From the NCBI GenBank assembly GCA_964421085.1, contig CAYQVO010000015.1, positions 1-64,000 of the forward strand: 64,000 nt of DNA. The letters run 5' to 3'. Made by a program: the position numbers and the translations under genes. Below are positions 32,797 through 41,504 of this stretch, piece by piece. Numbering within the stretch: the stretch's first letter is position 1; every line of letters begins with the position of its first letter. The notes under the pieces were generated by a model. The model was not told the DNA's origin and did no database searches. It saw only the letters and a list, made by a program, of their open reading frames with translations. Source of the stretch: CAYQVO01 sp964421085 (lineage in GTDB: Bacteria > Bdellovibrionota_C > UBA2361 > CAYQVO01).

Positions 32797-33624
32797 TCAC
32801 GCGCCCAGTCCCAGCCGCCTTCCCATGCGCGCCCACAACGAAGCGCTGTCAAGCGAAGGAATCTCGAGTTTCTCTCCCATCAATCGCGACGCGATCCTCA
32901 TGAACGCGAGACCGGCCCTCGATTTGGGATTATGAACAACAGGTTCGCCGTAATTGGCCGCAATGATGATGGATTCATCCCTCTCGACAACTCCAATCAT
33001 CTCGACCCCGAGGATCTCCTGCACATCCTTAACTGAAAGCATGTCGCCCCTGCGGACCATGTCGAAGTCGATCCTGTTGATCAGAAGCCTCGGTTCGATC
33101 CCCCGCGACGTCAGAAGTCCGATGATTCTGTCGGCGTCGCGAATGGCGGCAACTTCAGGCGTTGTGACGATGACAGCCGAGTCTGCTCCGGCGCACGCGT
33201 TTCTGAATCCCTGCTCAATACCCGCGGGCGAATCGACCAGTATGAAATGAAATTCACGCCGGAACTGATCCAGGGAATTCTTAATCTCCTCTTCGGAAAT
33301 TGCGTCTTTATCATCTGTCTGTGACGCCGGGAGGAGGTAAAGATTGCTCGATTTCTTCGACTTGATAGTCGCCTGATTCGGCTTGCATGTGCCTTTTGCG
33401 ACATCCACAAGATTGAATACTATACGGTTCTCGAGGCCGAGAATCACATCCAGGTTGCGGAGCCCGATATCGGCATCGACGACCAGGGTCCTCTGCCCTT
33501 TCAGGGCGAGCGCGGCTCCGATGCTTGCAGTAGCAGTGGTCTTTCCAACGCCGCCTTTTCCGGAAGTGACGACGATAATCTCTCCAAGCTTTTTCTTTCC
33601 GGGCACCCCATTCGTCAAAGTCAT
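32797..33624 (-). CDS. minD: septum site-determining ATPase MinD
   Basis: 275 residues. Deviant Walker A GKGGVGKTT near residue 23, switch I/II segments (DADIGLRNLD, LVDSPAGIE), and a C-terminal amphipathic membrane-targeting helix (SLWARMGRRLGLGA). MinD-ATP binds the membrane, recruits MinC, and is released by MinE. ATG 33624 has GGAGG six bases upstream, deciding against the upstream ATG at 33636. Confidence 0.97.
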   Translation of the reverse strand: MTLTNGVPGKKKLGEIIVVTSGKGGVGKTTATASIGAALALKGQRTLVVDADIGLRNLDVILGLENRIVFNLVDVAKGTCKPNQATIKSKKSSNLYLLPASQTDDKDAISEEEIKNSLDQFRREFHFILVDSPAGIEQGFRNACAGADSAVIVTTPEVAAIRDADRIIGLLTSRGIEPRLLINRIDFDMVRRGDMLSVKDVQEILGVEMIGVVERDESIIIAANYGEPVVHNPKSRAGLAFMRIASRLMGEKLEIPSLDSASLWARMGRRLGLGA

Positions 33625-33674
33625 AAGTTCCTCCATCCGTCACTAAAATCTTTTTCGGTTTTCGCCGTTCATGT

Positions 33675-34706
33675 TCAGTCCCGTCTCCGGCCGAGGAAAG
33701 CCTTCGCCGAGTATGGTTCCACGATGATAATGTCCTTATCGACACGCGCGATCTCCGGGCCCTTCTCCCGGGTATCGCCCGAGCCGCGGGATATTATGGA
33801 ACCGATCCGGAGCTGCGTGGGCTGAAGATTCAAAGCAAATATCGTGCGGCCGCCTCCCGTCTCATCGTACGCTCCTGCATGAGCCACACCACGCAGCGTA
33901 CCCAGTACCACGATATCCCCGCCGGCAACAAGCTCAGCGCCGGAATTCACGTCCCCAAAAACCACAAGCGAATGCTCTGTTTCAATCCGCTGACCGGAGC
34001 GAAGCATGCTCGATATGATCCGTGCGTTTGGATCGTCCCAGAGATTTCCATCAACGGCACCCTGTTTCTGTGCATGCCGGCTCACATCCGACAATCCTTC
34101 GATTCCGCCGAAAAGTCCCTTTGCTTCGTCGGGCTTGCCGAAGCCTCCGGTTGCAGGCGCACCCGTGGAATACTGCATGCCGTAATCGATATGAGCTGTG
34201 GATTCATCTTCAAAAGGCAGGCGGCCGCCTTTCTTTTCCGCATCGACACTCTGCCTTCGCACAGTCATTGGACGCTTGAGCGAAGAGGCTTTCACGGTGA
34301 TATTGAAAGTGCCTTTCAGAAGTTCCCTGATTTCACCCTCGACATCGTCTCCGGGTTTTTCCCCCACCCACTCGAGTGTCACATCATTTCCTGAAAGGAA
34401 GCGCTCACGGGAACCTACAAAATCCTCGACAGCTTTCTTTAGATTTTCTGAATCGACCCGTCCATCCATGCGCATGACAAGTCCTTCGGCCGTGCCGCGC
34501 GCCCCCACTATGCCGCCTCTACTCAATGCCTTATCGTTCAATCCATTGTCACCGGCCCCAGTATCATTTATTGCAGCATCATTTGTTGCAGCATCATTTA
34601 CTGCAGCATCATTAACTGCAGTATCATTAACTGCAGTATCATTAGCTGCAGCATCGTTAAACGCAGCATCATCTGGGCCGGGAATGCCACCCTCGTTTGT
34701 ATCCAT
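33675..34706 (-). CDS. minC: septum site-determining protein MinC with N-terminal pentapeptide repeat
   Basis: 343 residues, longer than usual (~230). The conserved C-terminal beta-helix domain binds MinD and FtsZ (VVFGDVNSGAELVAGGDIVV, LGTLRGVAHAGAYDE). The N-terminal FtsZ-inhibiting domain is around residues 55-125 (EGLVMRMDGRVDSENLKKAV). Ahead of it, residues ~10-45 are a low-complexity (N-D-[AT]-A-x) repeat coded by a 15-bp minisatellite. A ~75-residue linker separates the two domains. First gene of the min operon, behind a good sigma-70-type promoter at 34779-34808. Confidence 0.93.
   Translation of the reverse strand: MDTNEGGIPGPDDAAFNDAAANDTAVNDTAVNDAAVNDAATNDAAINDTGAGDNGLNDKALSRGGIVGARGTAEGLVMRMDGRVDSENLKKAVEDFVGSRERFLSGNDVTLEWVGEKPGDDVEGEIRELLKGTFNITVKASSLKRPMTVRRQSVDAEKKGGRLPFEDESTAHIDYGMQYSTGAPATGGFGKPDEAKGLFGGIEGLSDVSRHAQKQGAVDGNLWDDPNARIISSMLRSGQRIETEHSLVVFGDVNSGAELVAGGDIVVLGTLRGVAHAGAYDETGGGRTIFALNLQPTQLRIGSIISRGSGDTREKGPEIARVDKDIIIVEPYSAKAFLGRRRD
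34561..34665. repeat. 15-bp minisatellite, seven copies, inside minC
   Basis: Seven consecutive 15-base units of the type GCATCATTAACTGCA (each 1-4 differences), with a partial eighth to ~34674. The unit is a multiple of three, so copy-number change keeps minC in frame. Confidence 0.92.
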
Positions 34707-34778
34707 ATCTATATCTTACGCGTAAATCCTTGAAATTATTGCGCTTTTCGCGGAGTCTGCGGCTTTTAGTTTAAACCA

Positions 34779-34808
34779 CTTATAGCAACAAGCGAAAATC
34801 CAAGTCAA
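34779..34808 (-). promoter_or_regulatory. sigma-70-type promoter of minC-minD-minE
   Basis: On the minus strand TTGACT (34808-34803), 18-base spacer, TATAAG (34784-34779). It sits ~73 bases before the minC ATG, with AT-rich DNA upstream. Confidence 0.7.
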
Positions 34809-34886
34809 CAAAAAAGAGTCTCATTTTTTTCCGGCCGGCCCTTTTTTTGCCCTCTGCGGGGCAAGTGTCTACTATTCTACGTCACA

Positions 34887-35966
34887 ATGAAGAATCTTTC
34901 ATGCGCGGTCCTTGTTGTTTTCATCCTTTCAGCCTGCAGTCCTGCCTACGTGCTCCGTGCAGCTTATGAAGAAGGAAGGATTCTTGCGGGCCGTGAGAAA
35001 ATTTCAGACGCTCTCGACGATCCCGCAGTTTCAGAAGAGATGAAACGAAAACTCAGGCTCGTACTCAAGGCGCGCGCGTTTGCGGAAACGCTCGGACTCG
35101 ATGTCGGCGAATCCTTTACGAGGTACTACCAGCTCGACCGGGATACTTTTGCCTGGGTTCTCGTCGCATCTAAACCCGACTCTTTCACTCTCGTCACATG
35201 GTGGTACCCGGTGACGGGAGTCGTTCCCTACAAGGGTTTCTTCGAAAGAGAAGACGCCGAAGAGGAGCGTGAAATGCTCAGTAAAGAAGGGTATGAAACC
35301 TGGATCCGCGGGACGGAGGCGATAAGCACTCTGGGCTGGTTCAACGATCCGGTAATGTCGACGACTCTCTCCAAAGACGATTTCAACATAGTGAACACTG
35401 TGAACCACGAATCGTTCCATTCCACTGTATGGCTTCCGGGCCGGATCGAGTTCAATGAAAGTGCCGCTAACTTTTTCGGATGCGCCGCTGCAGTCAGATT
35501 TTTCGAGGAGGCCCTTGACGGGTGCGGGAACGACGCGGCATGCGTGGAAGCGGCGGAAAAAAGGGTGAGAATTTCCCGTCTGATTTACGAGCGCGAACTT
35601 GATATAGGCGACACCATCGGCAGGCTTTATGACCGGCTCAACAATCTCTATGAAAGCAATGCGACAAGAGATCAGAAGCTGAACCTGAGGGAGCCGATAT
35701 TCAAAGAGGAAATCGATCCGCTCCGGCGCCGGTATCCGGAACTCAAGGCGCTTCACGTGATAAACAACGCTGAAATCATGCAGCTGAAGCTTTACATGAC
35801 GAATTTACGCGTTTTTGAGGCCCTTTTCACGGGGCTTCGGGGGGATTTCAGTGCCTTTATCGAGACTATCCGGAAAATCAAGGGACAGACGGATGACAAC
35901 AGTGATCTTGACCCGTTCGTTTTGTTGGGCGAAAGTGTTGCGGAGTTGAAAAAGGAGGAGATATGA
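34887..35966 (+). CDS. putative lipoprotein zinc aminopeptidase (PF10023-like)
   Basis: 359 residues. A lipoprotein signal (VLVVFILSAC) puts it on a membrane facing the periplasm. The zinc-binding motif HESFH (HExxH variant NHESFHSTVW) near residue 175 is followed by the downstream Glu in FNESAANFFG. It matches the predicted aminopeptidase family PF10023 found in proteobacteria and other diderms. The family signature GYETWIRGTEAISTLGWFNDP is also present. Substrate unknown. The stop overlaps the pyrF start (ATGA), so the two are translationally coupled. Confidence 0.85.
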   Translation: MKNLSCAVLVVFILSACSPAYVLRAAYEEGRILAGREKISDALDDPAVSEEMKRKLRLVLKARAFAETLGLDVGESFTRYYQLDRDTFAWVLVASKPDSFTLVTWWYPVTGVVPYKGFFEREDAEEEREMLSKEGYETWIRGTEAISTLGWFNDPVMSTTLSKDDFNIVNTVNHESFHSTVWLPGRIEFNESAANFFGCAAAVRFFEEALDGCGNDAACVEAAEKRVRISRLIYERELDIGDTIGRLYDRLNNLYESNATRDQKLNLREPIFKEEIDPLRRRYPELKALHVINNAEIMQLKLYMTNLRVFEALFTGLRGDFSAFIETIRKIKGQTDDNSDLDPFVLLGESVAELKKEEI

Positions 35967-36886
35967 ACTTCGCGGATAAACTCCACCAGTCAATTTCCCG
36001 GAACAGGTCGTTCGCCTGCGCAGGGTTCGACCCCGTCATCGATCAGTTCCCATCGTTCCTGCTCGAGAAAGCAGCCACAGAAACTCAGTCGACCGATGAA
36101 TACGTATATCAGGCTCTCACTCAGTTTTTCTTTACTGCCGTCAAGGCGCTCAAAGATAGAGCCGCGTGCATCAAGCCCAATATCGCTTTCTATGAGCAGT
36201 ACGGCATGGCCGGACTCCGCGCTTTCGCATCCATTTGCGATTTCGCCGCCGAACACGGGCTTCCTGTCATTGGCGACGTGAAGAGAGGAGACATCGGCTC
36301 TACAGCCCTGGCCTACTCTGCGGCATTCCTCACGGGCAGCAAGGCAGGCGGACGCCCTGTATCCTGCTTCAGAACGGATGCCATCACCGTAAGCCCGTTC
36401 CTCGGATTTGACACACTCGACGTTTTTCTCAAAGCAGCCGCGGATGCAGGCAAAGGACTTTTCATTCTCGTCCGCACCTCGAATCCCGGCTCTGCTGATC
36501 TTCAGACTGTGAAAGATCCGGAGGGGCGTGACATCTCCGGGAGAATAGCTGACTGGATTGGCTCCAGAGCCTCCGTGCTTGAAGGGTCGTGCGGATACTC
36601 TGGTGCGGGCGCTGTTGTGGGCGCAACTTCTCCCGATGTGGGCAGGGAGCTTCGGAAGCGCATGCCCTCCAGTTTCCTTCTGATTCCCGGTTACGGCGCG
36701 CAGGGTGCAGGGGCAAAAGATGCAGTTGCCGCGTTCGACAGCAGAGGAAACGGAGCTGTAGTCAATGCTTCGCGGTCGCTGCTGGGAGGATTCGATGTAT
36801 CCGTCAATTCTGTCGAGCTGCTGCAGGCTACCATCAAATCCCGGGCTGATGCGATGAATAAGGATCTCGCCGCGGCGCTGGGATAG
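35963..36886 (+). CDS. pyrF: orotidine 5'-phosphate decarboxylase, type 2
   Basis: 307 residues, typical of the longer PyrF type 2 group. It converts OMP to UMP, the last step of de novo pyrimidine synthesis. Marks: CAGFDPVIDQFP, ACIKPNIAFYE, and the catalytic charged network VIGDVKRGDIGSTA. The C-terminal phosphate-binding loop is in LLIPGYGAQGAGA and VVNASRSLL. ATG overlaps the upstream aminopeptidase stop; GGAGGAG precedes it. Confidence 0.96.
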   Translation: MNFADKLHQSISRNRSFACAGFDPVIDQFPSFLLEKAATETQSTDEYVYQALTQFFFTAVKALKDRAACIKPNIAFYEQYGMAGLRAFASICDFAAEHGLPVIGDVKRGDIGSTALAYSAAFLTGSKAGGRPVSCFRTDAITVSPFLGFDTLDVFLKAAADAGKGLFILVRTSNPGSADLQTVKDPEGRDISGRIADWIGSRASVLEGSCGYSGAGAVVGATSPDVGRELRKRMPSSFLLIPGYGAQGAGAKDAVAAFDSRGNGAVVNASRSLLGGFDVSVNSVELLQATIKSRADAMNKDLAAALG

Positions 36887-36889
36887 AGC

Positions 36890-37133
36890 GCCCAATGACT
36901 CTCTTCGCCTCGGAAACCAGGACCGACGATTCCACCGGTTCTGCGATGTGCGCCTGAAATCCGGCTTCCTCCGCCCTGATCCGATCCTCGGCGCGGGCAA
37001 GAGCGGCAGGCGCAATCGCCGGAATGATGCGGATGGTTTCTTTATCCGAAGCGGCGGCAGGGAGGGGGACAGGCCATCCTGCCCCGGCTGTGATCCCCTT
37101 CGAGATGCTGATGTCTCTATCCATAATCTTCAA
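36890..37133 (-). pseudogene. decayed fragment of a response-regulator receiver domain
   Basis: On the minus strand, in the gap between pyrF and the RNase gene, the stretch IPAIAPAALARAEDRIRAEE then AGFQAHIAEPVE matches the C-terminal half of a receiver domain, which usually reads roughly 'PAIALTAYAR.EDR..A..AGFQ.H..KPV'. The switch Thr is replaced by Ala and the conserved Lys by Glu. The phosphoacceptor Asp half is missing, so it cannot function. The fragment is antisense to both neighbours and ends at pyrF. Confidence 0.5.
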
Positions 37134-37218
37134 GCTTGAGGCAAATCACCATGTACCACAAGCCTGCCGCCACAGTCCCAAGTTGACATACCCCTCGAAA
37201 CCACGGATCGTGTCGATA

Positions 37219-39303
37219 ATGTCTGCCGCACCGAAAACTCCCCCGCGCACCCAGGAACCCTCTATCCTGCCTGGGACACTTGTCATTTACGAAAATGAAG
37301 CGGCACCAATAGTCGGCGCAGTCACGGCAGGCAGGAAGGACAAATTTCTGATATTCAACGACCGGGGGCGCGAAATCGAACTCCCGCCGAACCGTCTCTA
37401 TGTCCTCCCCGGAAAGCTGCCGGCAGATGCGGGCTCTAACGAAGCCCGGGAGGATTATCTCCGCGGGCTCCGGGACGATGCGGCAAGATTCGCAGCGACT
37501 GTCGATCTTGAAGAAATATGGCTTTTTCTTCATGAGGACGGTTCTGAATTCACGAATGAACAGCTCTGCATCCTTTATTACGGCACCAACGATCTGGTGA
37601 AACACCTCGGGCTTCGGCTCGCGCTTCTTTCAGACTCGACTTACTTCAAGCGGGGAAAAGAAACGTTCATCCCGAGGCCGGAGGACGTCATTGAAGAATT
37701 GAAGCACGCGCGCGACGTGCGCGATCGCAAAGATCAGCTCAGACAGCTCGCGGTGGACTTCGCCGGCAGGAGGCTGCTCGACAAGGCCGCGCCTGTTCCG
37801 TCCGGAGTCGAGCCGCTCATTAACTCCGTTGCCGATCTTGCCGCGCTCTCCCCGTCTCTGGATCACATCCATCAGCGGGAAGCGATGGAGTTCATCGAGC
37901 AGGCTTCTGAAACGCATCGCATCTCACTGAACGGACAGCCGGAACGAAGAGCTTTTGATTTTCTCCTTGCGATTGGAGTCTTCGACCGCCGCACCAACCC
38001 GCGGATAATCCGTCACAAGCCTCCGATTGCGTTCTCCGGGGAGGCTCTGGCTGAAGCTGAGTCGGTGCGGATACCTGAACGGGTCGACGAGTATTCCGCG
38101 CCGGGCCTGGTTCCAAGACACGATTTCTCCTCTATCAGAAGCTTTACGGTTGACGACGTGTCTACCCGGGACATGGATGACGCCCTTTCGATTGTCCAGC
38201 GCCCTGACGGGTATACGCTTTACATTCATGTAAGCGAAGTTGCCTCATTCCTGCAGAAGGGATCGATTCTCGATCTGGAGGCGAGAAAAAGGGCCACTTC
38301 TCTCTATCTTCCTGAACGGAAACTGAACATGCTTCCCCCTGCGCTGAGTGAGAACTCTTTCTCACTGGTCGAAGGCCGGCTGAGACCGGTTTTGACGTGC
38401 GCTTTCGAAATCGACCGGAATTATGAAGTCCTGGATTCGCGGATAATGGCGGGACTCGTGAGAATTCAGCAGCGGTACAATTATGAGGAGATAGATGAAG
38501 CTCTTTTGACAGGCGATCGTGAGTTCGACATTCTTCATCAGATTGCGTCGTCCAGAGAAATGCATCGTATCGCCAACGATGGTTTCAAAGTACACAAGCG
38601 CGATGTGTCGATCCACGTGGACGACTCAGGAACCATCACGCTGAGCGATTTCGACGAGCACAGCCCTGCACGGAGTCTGGTCGGCGAAATGATGATTCTC
38701 GCAAATGAATGCATCGCCCGGTTCTGTCTCGGCCACGATCTGCCTGTTCCCTACCGCGGACAGGAACCATCGGATCCGGACGACGGCGCTCTGGCAAAAA
38801 TACCTCAGGGACCCGCTTATGACTTCGCCGTTAAATCCAGACTGAAACGGTCGGAGACGAGTTTTTCGCCGATTCCTCACGCAAATCTGGGACTCGACGC
38901 GTACACACAGGCCACTTCGCCAATCCGCCGTTATCTTGATCTCTGTGTGCAGCGGCAGATCGTGTCGCAGCTTAAAGGCGACCCGCCGGCTTATTCGCTG
39001 CCCGAGTTCGAAGAATTGAACGCGGTCGTCCAGGAGAATCTCGCGGTGGCGCACACCGTCGCCCGTGAATCGAAGCGTTACTGGCTTTATCGTTACCTCG
39101 AAAAAATGGGCAAATCAGGAAAAACAATCGGGGGGACAGTCGTCCGTACAGATCTGAAAAACCCTCTTGTTGAGCTGGATGTCGTTTATGTGACAGTTCC
39201 TGCCCGCATTTCCGGCAATTTTTCACCGGGCGATCACTTCCAGTTCAGGATTGTCAATGTCGATGCGCTTTCGGATTACGTGAGGCTGGAGGCGGTTCTG
39301 TAA
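37219..39303 (+). CDS. RNase II/RNase R-family 3'-5' exoribonuclease
   Basis: 694 residues. An N-terminal SH3-like domain (LPGTLVIYENEAAPIVGAVT) and helical region precede the RNB catalytic domain with the acidic motif DVSTRDMDDALS that binds two Mg ions. Further RNB marks are SLYLPERKLNMLP and QATSPIRRYLDLCVQRQI. The C-terminal S1-like domain is short. It degrades single-stranded RNA processively from the 3' end. This N-terminal arrangement is closer to the cyanobacterial/plastid-type RNase II than to E. coli RNase R, so no symbol is assigned. The start at 37219 is preferred; an open extension to 37024 has no family similarity. Confidence 0.9.
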   Translation: MSAAPKTPPRTQEPSILPGTLVIYENEAAPIVGAVTAGRKDKFLIFNDRGREIELPPNRLYVLPGKLPADAGSNEAREDYLRGLRDDAARFAATVDLEEIWLFLHEDGSEFTNEQLCILYYGTNDLVKHLGLRLALLSDSTYFKRGKETFIPRPEDVIEELKHARDVRDRKDQLRQLAVDFAGRRLLDKAAPVPSGVEPLINSVADLAALSPSLDHIHQREAMEFIEQASETHRISLNGQPERRAFDFLLAIGVFDRRTNPRIIRHKPPIAFSGEALAEAESVRIPERVDEYSAPGLVPRHDFSSIRSFTVDDVSTRDMDDALSIVQRPDGYTLYIHVSEVASFLQKGSILDLEARKRATSLYLPERKLNMLPPALSENSFSLVEGRLRPVLTCAFEIDRNYEVLDSRIMAGLVRIQQRYNYEEIDEALLTGDREFDILHQIASSREMHRIANDGFKVHKRDVSIHVDDSGTITLSDFDEHSPARSLVGEMMILANECIARFCLGHDLPVPYRGQEPSDPDDGALAKIPQGPAYDFAVKSRLKRSETSFSPIPHANLGLDAYTQATSPIRRYLDLCVQRQIVSQLKGDPPAYSLPEFEELNAVVQENLAVAHTVARESKRYWLYRYLEKMGKSGKTIGGTVVRTDLKNPLVELDVVYVTVPARISGNFSPGDHFQFRIVNVDALSDYVRLEAVL

Positions 39304-39307
39304 CGCG

Positions 39308-39493
39308 TCAGTTCATGATGAAGCGGTTCGAACATCCCTCGAACGAGATGCATTCTTCGGCTGCTTCCTGGCACGCTTCGTTGATGATTTCAAACGCCCG
39401 GGTAAGAGTGTCGAGCTCTTCAATAGTGGTTTCGAGCTTCTCCAAAGCTTCCGCCTGAGTCGTTTTCTGAGGGGCTTTTCCGGGCTTTTCCAT
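39308..39493 (-). CDS. small hypothetical helical protein
   Basis: 61 residues with GGAAGG seven bases ahead of ATG 39493, a good ribosome binding site. A Lys-rich N-terminus is followed by a continuous acidic helix (EALEKLETTIEELDTLTRAF) and two Cys near the end. The length and heptad pattern recall XseB (exonuclease VII small subunit), but the conserved XseB motif is not there, so no function is claimed. Tail-to-tail with the RNase gene. Confidence 0.55.
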   Translation of the reverse strand: MEKPGKAPQKTTQAEALEKLETTIEELDTLTRAFEIINEACQEAAEECISFEGCSNRFIMN

Positions 39494-39790
39494 GAACCTT
39501 CCTTTTGAACCTGTCAGACCTCGCGGCCCTGAACACTTGTGACAAAGCACATTTCGGGCCAGGGAGATATTCGGCCCGCGTCATTCAGAACTTGAGGGGA
39601 TTGTTCAATTGTTCAGTTGTATCAACCAGTTGCATGGCGAGTTCCAGGGAGTTCCGGGACACCCGGAAAACGGCGGGAAAAAGATGCCGTCAAGAACCTG
39701 TCAGGAAGGGGCAGAACCCGTTCCTGTCAAAATGTCTGTTCTCTATGCTAAAAGTATACGCGGGTTTTCCTAAAAGGACTTCTATTAACC
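39494..39790. promoter_or_regulatory. 297-bp intergenic region between small helical protein and murJ
   Basis: No gene seen. It holds the divergent promoters of the small ORF and murJ. Structures visible: tandem ATTGTTCA (around 39600-39615) and a tight hairpin TTCCGGG-ACA-CCCGGAA at 39652-39668. Neither a strong -35/-10 pair nor a T-tract follows the hairpin. Confidence 0.4.
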
Positions 39791-41446
39791 GTGTCTGCTT
39801 CCGAATCTCCGTCAACGATTCGCGGTGTTCCCGCGCCGTCAATGCTTCGCGGCGCCACTGTGGTAAGCAGCCTCACACTTGTCAGCCGTGTGCTTGGCTT
39901 TGTCCGCGAAATTCTCGTGGCCCGTCTTTTTGGCGGAGGCGTGCTTGCAGACGCCTTGTTCGTTGCGTTCAGAATTCCAAATCTGCTGAGAAGTATCTTC
40001 GCTGAAGGGGCGCTTACATCCGCTTTCGTGCCGGTATTTGCGGGAGAACTTGCAAAGGGCCGGGATGAAGCGCGTTCTGCAATACGTTCAATCTCCGGGC
40101 TCCTGATAAGCGCGACAGCTTTTGTAACTGTCCTCGGGATAGTATTCGCGGATCAAATCGTCACAGCGATCGCTCCGGGGTTTGCAGAAGGAACAGAACG
40201 CCGCGAACTGTGCGTCCTCCTCACACGGATACTGATGCCGTACATCATGTGCGTGAGCATCGTTGCTCTGTTGAATGGAGCTCTGAACTCAGTTCACATT
40301 TTCGGGGCTTCCGCTCTCGCCCAGGTCGTGATGAATCTGTCGCTTATTGCGGGCGCCCTGGCTGCGGCGTGGTTTGGAGAATGGCAGGCAGCGATTGTTC
40401 TCGCGTGGTCTGCGCTCGCCGGGGGCATTCTTCAGATCGTCGCGCAGATTCCCGCTCTTCGCCGCTCGGGATTTTCGGTGATGCCGTCCCTCCGGATGTG
40501 GTCAGACGCGTCGAAGCAGGTCGTGCATCTGATGCTTCCCGCTGTTCTTGGAGCGGCGGTATATCAGCTCTCCATATTTCTGAGCACACAACTTGCTTCC
40601 ATTCTCGAGCCGGGAAGCGTAGCCTGGCTTTCCTACGCGGACAGGCTCTCGCAGCTCCCTGTCGGTGTCTTTGCAATTGCCCTTTCATCCGTTCTTCTTC
40701 CGGCACTTTCAAATGCCCAGGCCCGGGGAGATTCGGAACAGTTCAAAGGGAATCTGCTTGATGCCCTCAGGTTCACGAGCTTTCTCATGATCCCGGCTGC
40801 TCTTTTCCTCTTTGCGTTTGCGCACCCGCTGATTCAGATGCTTTTCGAGAGAGGAAAATTCGATTCTCTCGATACCCTGAAGACGGCACTTGCCGCCCAG
40901 GCATTCAGCCTGGGATTGTGGGCTGTAAGCTGCCATTCAATGCTTGTCCGGGCGTTCAACGCGCAGAGGGACACTAAAACTCCGGCAGTAATCGGCATCG
41001 CCACACTGGGCATTCAGCTTTTTCTTTCCGTGCTTTTCATGGGAACCCCCGTTCCCGACGGCGCCTTTGCCACTTTCATTGCCGATCTGCAGGATTCCCT
41101 CGGTTCGGTCCTTTTCAGACTTGAGCTTGGACATGCTGGGCTTGCCCTGTCCTCGAGCATGACTTTTTTCTGCTCCGCGGCGTTTCTGGCGATTATCCTG
41201 ACGAGACGTATGCCCTCTATTGAATGGGACGCGTTCCTTCAGTCGAGCATCCAGGGTCTTATTGCGGCGCTTATCACGGGCGCCGGACTTGCGGTTCTAC
41301 ACTCATTCATTCCGCGGCCCGTTATTTTCCTCATGGCAGGTGTTCCATTCGGCATCGCTGTGGAGGTTTCCCTTCTTCATCTCATGCGGAGCAGAGAGCT
41401 TGGAGAGGCCTTTGCGACGGTGAGGAGGAAGATGCGGCGCGGGTGA
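39791..41446 (+). CDS. murJ: lipid II flippase MurJ (MviN)
   Basis: 551 residues with about 14 hydrophobic segments, MATE/MOP superfamily. It flips undecaprenyl-PP-linked peptidoglycan precursor across the inner membrane. Marks: SRVLGFVREILVARLFG near the N-terminus, ADALFVAFRIPNLLRSIFAE, and EGALTSAFVPVF. The start is taken as GTG 39791; ATG 39842 is possible since the conserved part begins at LRGATVVSSLT. AAAAGGA lies ~14 bases before the GTG. Confidence 0.95.
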   Translation: MSASESPSTIRGVPAPSMLRGATVVSSLTLVSRVLGFVREILVARLFGGGVLADALFVAFRIPNLLRSIFAEGALTSAFVPVFAGELAKGRDEARSAIRSISGLLISATAFVTVLGIVFADQIVTAIAPGFAEGTERRELCVLLTRILMPYIMCVSIVALLNGALNSVHIFGASALAQVVMNLSLIAGALAAAWFGEWQAAIVLAWSALAGGILQIVAQIPALRRSGFSVMPSLRMWSDASKQVVHLMLPAVLGAAVYQLSIFLSTQLASILEPGSVAWLSYADRLSQLPVGVFAIALSSVLLPALSNAQARGDSEQFKGNLLDALRFTSFLMIPAALFLFAFAHPLIQMLFERGKFDSLDTLKTALAAQAFSLGLWAVSCHSMLVRAFNAQRDTKTPAVIGIATLGIQLFLSVLFMGTPVPDGAFATFIADLQDSLGSVLFRLELGHAGLALSSSMTFFCSAAFLAIILTRRMPSIEWDAFLQSSIQGLIAALITGAGLAVLHSFIPRPVIFLMAGVPFGIAVEVSLLHLMRSRELGEAFATVRRKMRRG

Positions 41447-41504
41447 ATATCCGCCCACGACCTTTCTACCTCGCTCAGGGTAAACACGTGCGGCCGATAA
41501 TGGC

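Noticed and set aside
34831..34866. Hairpins CCGGCCGG and TTGCCC/GGGCAA with T runs before the aminopeptidase gene as a terminator
   Set aside because: The T runs lie before the stems on the plus strand and become A runs on the minus strand, so neither orientation makes an intrinsic terminator.
35990..37015. Minus-strand frame covering pyrF
   Set aside because: Antisense to pyrF for nearly all its length; no family resemblance.
37024..37218. Upstream extension of the RNase II-family gene
   Set aside because: Open frame only; it overlaps the receiver-domain remnant on the other strand and has no RNase similarity.
39308..39493. XseB (exonuclease VII small subunit) assignment for the small helical protein
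   Set aside because: Similar length and helix, but the conserved XseB motif is missing and no xseA is nearby.
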